From JAEXNA01 sp041676625 (GTDB lineage Bacteria > Vulcanimicrobiota > Xenobia > Xenobiales > JADMJV01): a DNA stretch of 64,000 nucleotides. This document shows positions 59,165 to 64,000 of this stretch, in pieces; the stretch's first letter is position 1; each line of letters opens with the position of its first letter. The notes beneath the pieces were generated by a model that was not told the origin of the DNA, did not search any database, and saw only the letters and a program-made list of their open reading frames with translations. The stretch is from contig JBAYRN010000017.1 of the NCBI GenBank assembly GCA_041676625.1, positions 1 through 64,000 on the forward strand, written 5' to 3'. A program made the translations under genes and the position numbers.

Positions 59165-60127
59165 TTGGCTTCGGTACCTAGAAAACTCAAGAAAAAGTCA
59201 ACCCCGAAGAGCAAACGGAAAAAGCCTTCGTTGAAGGCAGTGGAGAAGACGAGTGCGGAGGCTCCTGCCGTTGCAGGTCCCTCTTGCGCGGAAGTTCTGA
59301 AACTGCTGGAGGAGCACATCCCGGGAGTCATCGTTCTTGACAGCAAGAATGTGCTTCTCTATGCCAATCAGGCTGCTCTGAAGATTCTCGGTAAGGAACG
59401 AGAGCAAGTGTTGGGGGTACGGGTAGGAAAGCTGAAGAACTTCTCCCTGGTCACGGAGCAGTTGGACTGGGAAGGAGCGTCCTGCCAACTCATGCTCGAG
59501 TGCTCCGCCGAACGTCGGATCTCCAGGCTCAAGCTCGAACTCCGAAAGGCGATGCAGGATCTGGAGGAACTCGCAACCGTTCGCAGTGCGGTAGAGCGCA
59601 CTGCCCTGGATGCCGAGGGGAGAGCGCAGGAGATGGAGGGCTTTCTGGAACAGATGGAAGCCCAACAGTCGGAACTCGAGAGCCGGTTGGAAGAACTGGC
59701 CGGCAGAGAGCAAGAATCTCAAGCAGAATGGGCCCTCATCGAGTCACGACTCTTGGAGAAGATCCAGGAGTTTCAAGAGAGTGAGCTTAGGGCGGCAACT
59801 CGGGAAGCCGAGAACCAAAGCCGCATCTCCGAATTGGAGGCGACCCTCCAGGAGAGTCGGGATGAGGTGACCATCGCTCGGTATGACCTGAATGAAAGCT
59901 TGGAGAAGCTCCAGACAACTCGGGAAAAGCTAGCCAACGCTGAAGGAAGAGTCAAAGATGCGGCCGACGAGCTCTTCAAGGCCTGGGAAGCGGCTGAGGT
60001 CGCTCAGAGCAAGGTCCAGAACGCCGAGGAATTGAGAGAAAAGGCAGAAAAGAGAACGGCCGAACTCGAAGCTCTCATGGAGAAGTTTACGCCCGAGGAC
60101 GATGATACCATTATGGGGTTTCTCTAA
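59165..60127 (+). CDS. PAS-like plus long coiled-coil protein
   Basis: 320 residues from TTG 59165 (GGGG SD 5 nt upstream); the longer frame would overlap ettA antisense. The Lys/Ser-rich N-terminus (RKLKKKSTPKSKRKK) is followed by a PAS-like part, VIVLDSKNVLLYANQAALKI with LGKEREQVLGVRVGKL (about residues 55-105), and a ~190-residue coiled coil (ISRLKLELRKAMQDLEELAT ... KAEKRTAELEALMEKF). It may be a cytoplasmic sensor or scaffold. No output domain is present. TTGACT at 59105 could be a -35. Confidence 0.72.
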   Translation: MASVPRKLKKKSTPKSKRKKPSLKAVEKTSAEAPAVAGPSCAEVLKLLEEHIPGVIVLDSKNVLLYANQAALKILGKEREQVLGVRVGKLKNFSLVTEQLDWEGASCQLMLECSAERRISRLKLELRKAMQDLEELATVRSAVERTALDAEGRAQEMEGFLEQMEAQQSELESRLEELAGREQESQAEWALIESRLLEKIQEFQESELRAATREAENQSRISELEATLQESRDEVTIARYDLNESLEKLQTTREKLANAEGRVKDAADELFKAWEAAEVAQSKVQNAEELREKAEKRTAELEALMEKFTPEDDDTIMGFL

Positions 60128-60226
60128 GTCATCAATAGCCAGCCAGCGCAGATTCAGGATGCTCATAGATCGACCGCTTCTCGTCAGAGTCGGCTGCCGT
60201 TTTGCGCGCTTTTTTCTTTTGGTCTA

Positions 60227-61978
60227 TTGCTATCTTTCAATTTTTTACTTTTCGATTTGCTGCGCCGCTTATCCGAAGTTTTGGGGCGACTTGAGTTAAC
60301 GACGATTCTTGCCAACATCGGGGTCATGGGTCTGCCGGCTATAGCTGCCGCCCTGATTCTGGCCTCAATACTGTGGTTACTGGAGTGGGTTCGCCCGCGC
60401 CTGAGTGAGCCGATACTGGTTTTCTTGCTCTATATGGTGAACCTGACTTTTGCAAAGTATCGGTTCGGTGACTGGTTTGAGTCTCTGAGTTTATCGAATC
60501 GGACAGTCCTCTGTCTGGTCGCTCTGGTCTTATCGATTCCGGTAGGGATAATGGCTCGATCCTCCCTGTCGGATTTTCGTGACATTATCGAAGGGGCCGG
60601 CTTGCGCAGTTGTGGTGTTCTTACTTCCCCCTTGCTGGTGTTGCTGCTTTTCGCACTCTTTTCTGCCCCTCATTCGGCGTCTAACTCGAGTCCAGAAAGA
60701 CGGGGGGCACAACCAAGTGTACTTCTACTCACGATAGACACAATGGCAGCGAGAAATATGTCGGTCTATGGCTATGAAAGACCTACCACTCCGAACTTGC
60801 AGAAGTTTGCTCAGGACAGCATCTGTTTTGAAAGTGCTCACTCCACCTCAAACACCACCAACACATCAATTCCAGCATACGAAGGCTTTTATTACGGGGC
60901 GCGTGAGGATGCTCTCACCCTGCAAGCTTTACTTAAGAATTCTGGATACAGAGATACCCTGTGGGTTTCTTTTCACGACCCAAAGTTTTTTGGGCTACAA
61001 GAAATGGATCAGTCAAGAATTGTTTATTCCTTCGAAGTATCCGTCATCTACAAGCTCTTAAACAAGGTGTTTGAGGAGCGTGACCTGACATGGATGTCGG
61101 CTCTGTTGACTGAGGAGTGGCCCTATTTCGTGGCCTTCGACCCCAGAGTTGGAGCGGAATATCACCAGTACTGGACCCGGGAGCATTTCTCGGAAGAGAA
61201 GTCTCTAAGAATAGTACTCGAGCATTTGAAAGCTTCCAGTGAACCGACCTTCGTGTGGGTTCATCTCTGGCAACCGCACTACCCATATCTCCCGAACCCA
61301 CCTCACCTCGGCGCTTTCGACTCCGACCCCCTGGTCTATCCTCCCTTGATAAATTCCACCTACCGGCCTGAAGCTCAGGAACAAGTTGATCTTCAACAGC
61401 GCCGCTATGATGAGTATCTGCTGGATCTTGATTCGGCGGTAGGGCGGTTCTTGGAAGAAATGAGAAGCGAGGGCGAACTGGATAACACTGTGATCGTGAT
61501 CGGTTCAGATCACGGAGAATCGTTCGAGAAGGGCTGGATTGGCCATGGTGGCCCCTGGCTAGATGAGGCACTTATCCATATTCCTCTAATGATAAGGCTT
61601 CCTCGAGGACCTCGCGGGGTTCGACCTGTCACTTTTGCCAGTCCGTTGGATCTGGCTCCCACTTTGCTGGAGTACCTGGAATTAGAAATTCCAGCAGAGC
61701 TTCAAGGAGAAAGTTTGTGGCCTTATATTCACGATCCGCAGGCTCGAAGTCCGGTTCCCAAACTCTCGGTTTCTTATTTCGGTTACACCCAAGAAACAGG
61801 GGAGGCAGCCGTCTTCTCTGATCGATTCAAGCTCATTTTTGCCAAGGAGTCCCCGGATGACATCGAAGTGTATCAGCTCGATCAGGACCCGGACGAAAGA
61901 GAGAATATCGTGTCTAGATTCGCACAGCAAGCACGAGCAGTTGTGAAGAGTGTAAAGGTCTTTGAGAAGCTCCCGTGA
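60227..61978 (+). CDS. Membrane-anchored sulfatase-fold hydrolase/phosphotransferase
   Basis: 583 residues from TTG 60227, a weak start without SD. Four or five N-terminal membrane helices are followed by a sulfatase/alkaline-phosphatase fold: metal Asp in LLLTIDTMAARN (about 168), nucleophile region SNTTNTSIPAYEGF (about 208-218), GSDHGES (about 425) and GHGG. The nucleophile region has no C/S-x-P-x-R motif, so it is not a formylglycine sulfatase; a Thr or Ser phosphotransferase (LtaS/EptA-like) is likelier. ATG 60159, preceded by a TTCAGG, opens a 46-codon frame overlapping this one with a hydrophobic run, so the true N-terminus may involve a frameshift. Confidence 0.75.
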   Translation: MLSFNFLLFDLLRRLSEVLGRLELTTILANIGVMGLPAIAAALILASILWLLEWVRPRLSEPILVFLLYMVNLTFAKYRFGDWFESLSLSNRTVLCLVALVLSIPVGIMARSSLSDFRDIIEGAGLRSCGVLTSPLLVLLLFALFSAPHSASNSSPERRGAQPSVLLLTIDTMAARNMSVYGYERPTTPNLQKFAQDSICFESAHSTSNTTNTSIPAYEGFYYGAREDALTLQALLKNSGYRDTLWVSFHDPKFFGLQEMDQSRIVYSFEVSVIYKLLNKVFEERDLTWMSALLTEEWPYFVAFDPRVGAEYHQYWTREHFSEEKSLRIVLEHLKASSEPTFVWVHLWQPHYPYLPNPPHLGAFDSDPLVYPPLINSTYRPEAQEQVDLQQRRYDEYLLDLDSAVGRFLEEMRSEGELDNTVIVIGSDHGESFEKGWIGHGGPWLDEALIHIPLMIRLPRGPRGVRPVTFASPLDLAPTLLEYLELEIPAELQGESLWPYIHDPQARSPVPKLSVSYFGYTQETGEAAVFSDRFKLIFAKESPDDIEVYQLDQDPDERENIVSRFAQQARAVVKSVKVFEKLP

Positions 61979-61986
61979 CCGCGCCT

Positions 61987-62853
61987 CTAACGGATCCCGT
62001 AAAACTCTTTCCACTCTTTCTCGAGTTGCTTGACGTTCTTGCCGAGGCTAGCTTGCAGAGCTTCATCCACCGAATTGCCCGGAGCGGCCTTCAAGATTTT
62101 GGCGACCGCGTCGTCGCCGTAGCGGGCCGTCAGGAATGAAATCACCGAAGAGAGAAGTTTGCCGAAGTCCCGATAGGAGTCGACGCTGTCGTTATTGCGC
62201 TCGGCGGTGAGGGCTGCCCAGGAGGTGTCTTTGCTCTGGTAGCCGTTGAGATAGGCTTTGTACTCTTTGACCCCCATGCGAGCATTGGTCGGGAGGACCG
62301 TTTGTTCAATATTCTCGGCGATGGCCTCCAGAAACCAGGACCATCCCCCCTGGTGAATCTTTTGGAAGGCGAAGAGGTGGTTCATCTCGTGGCGCGCGGT
62401 GGCTTCAACCTCCCACGGTGTGAAAGGGCGAGCGTCTTTCTGGCTGCCCAAATTGACCAGACAGGTGGTGGTCCCGGAGAGGGCCAGGCCGGCAAACTTG
62501 GTGTAGCCTCGGAGCCGGGAGGCAAACTTGGGATGAGTATGCCCCGGCTGGGTCATGGGGAAGAAGTAGAACTCCAGGGGCACTCCGGCTCGGAAGCCCA
62601 TGAACCGGGCATTGACTTCGTAGGATTGGTCCAATCCATCGACGATGGGGATCACGTAGTCCAGATCGTCACCGGTGACGTATGCCAGACTGGTCCGGGT
62701 TTTCTTGCTGTACCAATCCTCGCCTAACAGCCCCTCCACTTTGCCCAGCTTGGTCCAGCCTGCAGGAGTGCGCCGCCGGTCGGCCAGGGCGGGGGTGGCA
62801 ATAACAATGAACAGAAGTAGTAGCGTTAGAACCGGGACGACCCTTGATTTCAA
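61987..62853 (-). CDS. Secreted gluzincin-type metallopeptidase (MA-like)
   Basis: 288 residues. Signal peptide KSRVVPVLTLLLLFIVIATP with a cut before DRRRTP. The zinc site is RHEMNHLFAF (H155, E156, H159), and the third ligand is in WFLEAIAENIE (E176 or E180), as in peptidase MA-like proteins. It should act in the periplasm or outside. It overlaps the DUF6941 gene by 4 bp (ATGA) and is the downstream gene of that pair. Confidence 0.82.
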   Translation of the reverse strand: MKSRVVPVLTLLLLFIVIATPALADRRRTPAGWTKLGKVEGLLGEDWYSKKTRTSLAYVTGDDLDYVIPIVDGLDQSYEVNARFMGFRAGVPLEFYFFPMTQPGHTHPKFASRLRGYTKFAGLALSGTTTCLVNLGSQKDARPFTPWEVEATARHEMNHLFAFQKIHQGGWSWFLEAIAENIEQTVLPTNARMGVKEYKAYLNGYQSKDTSWAALTAERNNDSVDSYRDFGKLLSSVISFLTARYGDDAVAKILKAAPGNSVDEALQASLGKNVKQLEKEWKEFYGIR

Positions 62854-63302
62854 GGGTTCATGCCTCCGCCGGTGCGTCCTCTTCTCCGCCGGTCGCCGTC
62901 TCCGAAGGGGGGAGCTGCCAATACGCCCAGAGAGCGCTTGTGTTGACCGTCGATCAACACTTCCACGGAGTAGGCTCCGGGGTTCGGTAGGACGACTTGC
63001 TGCAGCGGCACTACCAGGGGAAGGATCAGGGTCTCTCCAGGTCTGCCGCTCTCCGGGTCGGGCGCGATGGCGAAGTCGGCACTCACGTTTCCGATCTCTT
63101 TGCCATCGGCGTCGATCATTACCACTTCCAGGGTGTGCTCCGAGTCCATCTCGGTCGGGTGAACCTCAAATAGAAGACCCAGGGTCACTCCCAGGGGCGC
63201 AGGATATTCTTCCCGCCAGAGCCGGTTGATACCACCACCCAGAATATGGAGCAGTCCTTCCCGGACTGTAGCAAAATCACATAGCATCGCGTCTAATTTC
63301 AT
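62850..63302 (-). CDS. DUF6941 family protein
   Basis: 150 residues from ATG 63302; ATG 63341 would lie inside a hairpin and add 13 unconserved residues. KLDAMLCDFATVREGLLHIL with GGGINRLWREEYPAPLG is the family signature. The rest is beta-sandwich-like, as if binding a ligand (DSEHTLEVVMID, NPGAYSVEVLIDG). The role is unknown. It is co-translated with the metallopeptidase and ends in a Gly/Arg-rich tail (GDRRRRGRTGGGMNP). Confidence 0.7.
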   Translation of the reverse strand: MKLDAMLCDFATVREGLLHILGGGINRLWREEYPAPLGVTLGLLFEVHPTEMDSEHTLEVVMIDADGKEIGNVSADFAIAPDPESGRPGETLILPLVVPLQQVVLPNPGAYSVEVLIDGQHKRSLGVLAAPPFGDGDRRRRGRTGGGMNP

Positions 63303-63326
63303 CCGGGAAAGCTTCCGCCAAAGAGA

Positions 63327-63354
63327 ATAGGGATCCTCCATGCAGGATCCCTAT
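63327..63354. other. Perfect 10-bp stem hairpin
   Basis: ATAGGGATCC / GGATCCCTAT with loop tccatgca, in the gap between the DUF6941 gene and rapA. It could be a terminator or a regulatory leader structure; no T-run follows. Confidence 0.4.
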
Positions 63355-63376
63355 CCGGGCCTGAGAACCCGCGCGG

Positions 63377-64000
63377 ATGCCAGATTGCCTTTCATTCTGC
63401 CAGGGCCAGCGCGTGCTGGCACCCTCGGAACCTCAACTCGGGTTGGGGGTTGTAACAGAGTGTTCCGCACGCCGGATAACCGTACTCTTTCCGAAAGCTG
63501 ACATCAGCCGCACCTACAGCACCGATACCTCAGCCGTGCTCCGATATACGGTTAAGGTCGGAGACAGTTTGTCCACCGCCGATGGAAAAGAGCACGAGGT
63601 CGAAGCGGTGGTTGAAAAGGAAGGCCTGCTCTACTACCAGACAGTCGAAGGTCGGGAGATCTCCGAGATTCAGCTCTCCGTGGAACTGAAGCATTCCGAT
63701 CCGTTAGCGGGCCTGGCCGTGGGAAAACCGGGACGGCCGGCAGATTTCGTAGCGCGCCGCCAGGCTTATTCGCTGCGGGCCCTGGGACGCGCGCAGAAGC
63801 ATCGGGGCGTGGGGGCGGCCAGGGTGGAGTTGTTGCCTCACCAACTCTATGTCACCGAGCGAGTGGCTCGGATGTGGAGGCCGCGAGTCCTCTTGGCCGA
63901 CGAAGTTGGCCTGGGCAAAACCATTGAAGCCGGTCTCATCGGCGTGCGATTGGCAGCCTTGGGCCGGGCCAGTTCGCTAGCAGTGGTTGCCCCGCGAGCT
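63377..64000 (+). CDS. rapA: RapA/HepA-type SNF2-family ATPase (N-terminal part)
   Basis: Open to the right edge, 208 codons seen. Start ATG 63377, then a Tudor-like N-terminus (GQRVLAPSEPQLGLGVV) as in RapA, a second strand region (TVKVGDSLSTADGKEHEV), and the helicase motif I/Q region (ELLPHQLYVTERVARMWRPR, LLADEVGLGKTIEAGL). RapA recycles RNA polymerase by ATP-dependent backtracking after termination. The helicase motifs II-VI lie beyond the window. Confidence 0.93.
   Translation, partial: MPDCLSFCQGQRVLAPSEPQLGLGVVTECSARRITVLFPKADISRTYSTDTSAVLRYTVKVGDSLSTADGKEHEVEAVVEKEGLLYYQTVEGREISEIQLSVELKHSDPLAGLAVGKPGRPADFVARRQAYSLRALGRAQKHRGVGAARVELLPHQLYVTERVARMWRPRVLLADEVGLGKTIEAGLIGVRLAALGRASSLAVVAPRA

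Noticed and set aside
1..64000. Search for tRNA, rRNA and CRISPR arrays.
   Set aside because: No cloverleaf, rRNA core sequence or regular direct-repeat array was seen.

Overview
The window looks like a piece of a bacterial chromosome, GC-rich and densely packed, with short intergenic gaps and many 1-14 bp gene overlaps (ATGA, GTGA and TTGA junctions). The cell type suggested is a double-membrane bacterium with type IV pilus-like appendages: it has an apolipoprotein N-acyltransferase, lipoprotein and Tat/Sec signal peptides, prepilin-type proteins, an HlyD/MacB efflux operon, leucyl/phenylalanyl-tRNA-protein transferase, EttA, EngB and RapA. No rRNA, tRNA, CRISPR array, prophage or complete insertion sequence was seen. 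The phylum is uncertain. The archaeal-type PheT, the zf-TFIIB proteins, the PilZ pairs and the many lineage-specific secreted propellers would fit a deep-branching group such as Vulcanimicrobiota/Eremiobacterota, but that is a guess.

Layout. 1-3.3 kb: the end of pheT, two hypotheticals, a frameshifted HNH nuclease fragment and an Rpn-family nuclease with a 12-bp tandem repeat. 3.3-7.5 kb: two unlisted small ORFs, a membrane protein, a metallo-beta-lactamase (MBL) hydrolase, an alpha/beta hydrolase, a secreted protein and a YraN nuclease. 7.5-13.8 kb: a Tat-type lipoprotein lytic transglycosylase with a secreted partner, then on the minus strand an orphan PTS EIIC translationally coupled to a solute-binding/beta-propeller fusion. 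13.9-20.0 kb: a tightly overlapping operon MBL - methyltransferase - HlyD adaptor - MacB-type ATPase - two paralogous permeases. 20.0-24.0 kb: a BNR-like secreted protein, PilZ, TrhO, and a divergent aminotransferase whose start codon shares CATG with trhO.

24.0-24.6 kb holds the most unusual structure: a perfect 25-bp inverted repeat around a 162-bp core. Flipping the core in silico keeps the downstream secreted-protein ORF open and gives it a different start (MVAG instead of MYFA...), as expected for a phase-variation switch. 24.6-30 kb: a phosphohexomutase, fumarylacetoacetase, aat overlapping a stand-alone NFACT-R protein, and a zf-TFIIB protein. 30-35 kb: secreted calcium-binding and propeller proteins, a hydrolase-like protein without its nucleophile, a stalk-domain protein and lnt. 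35-38 kb: three pilin-like genes. 38-43 kb: a kinase-like phosphotransferase, zf-TFIIB, an ECF sigma factor with a TerB-like gene, a methyltransferase, a Dus3-like tRNA dihydrouridine synthase and a DUF4013 membrane protein. 43-49 kb: a minus-strand operon PilZ - thrC - giant TPR protein. 49-54 kb: a GH13 glucan enzyme and gpmI. 54-64 kb: an ankyrin protein, a prion-like His-rich low-complexity protein next to engB, ettA, a PAS/coiled-coil protein, a sulfatase-fold membrane enzyme, a secreted metallopeptidase with a DUF6941 protein, and the start of rapA.

Regulation visible in sequence: several genes have a -10-like hexamer only 6-9 nt before the start codon, so leaderless or nearly leaderless transcripts seem common. 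Others have strong Shine-Dalgarno (SD) sequences. Convergent pairs often end within a few bases of each other, with hairpins at some junctions.
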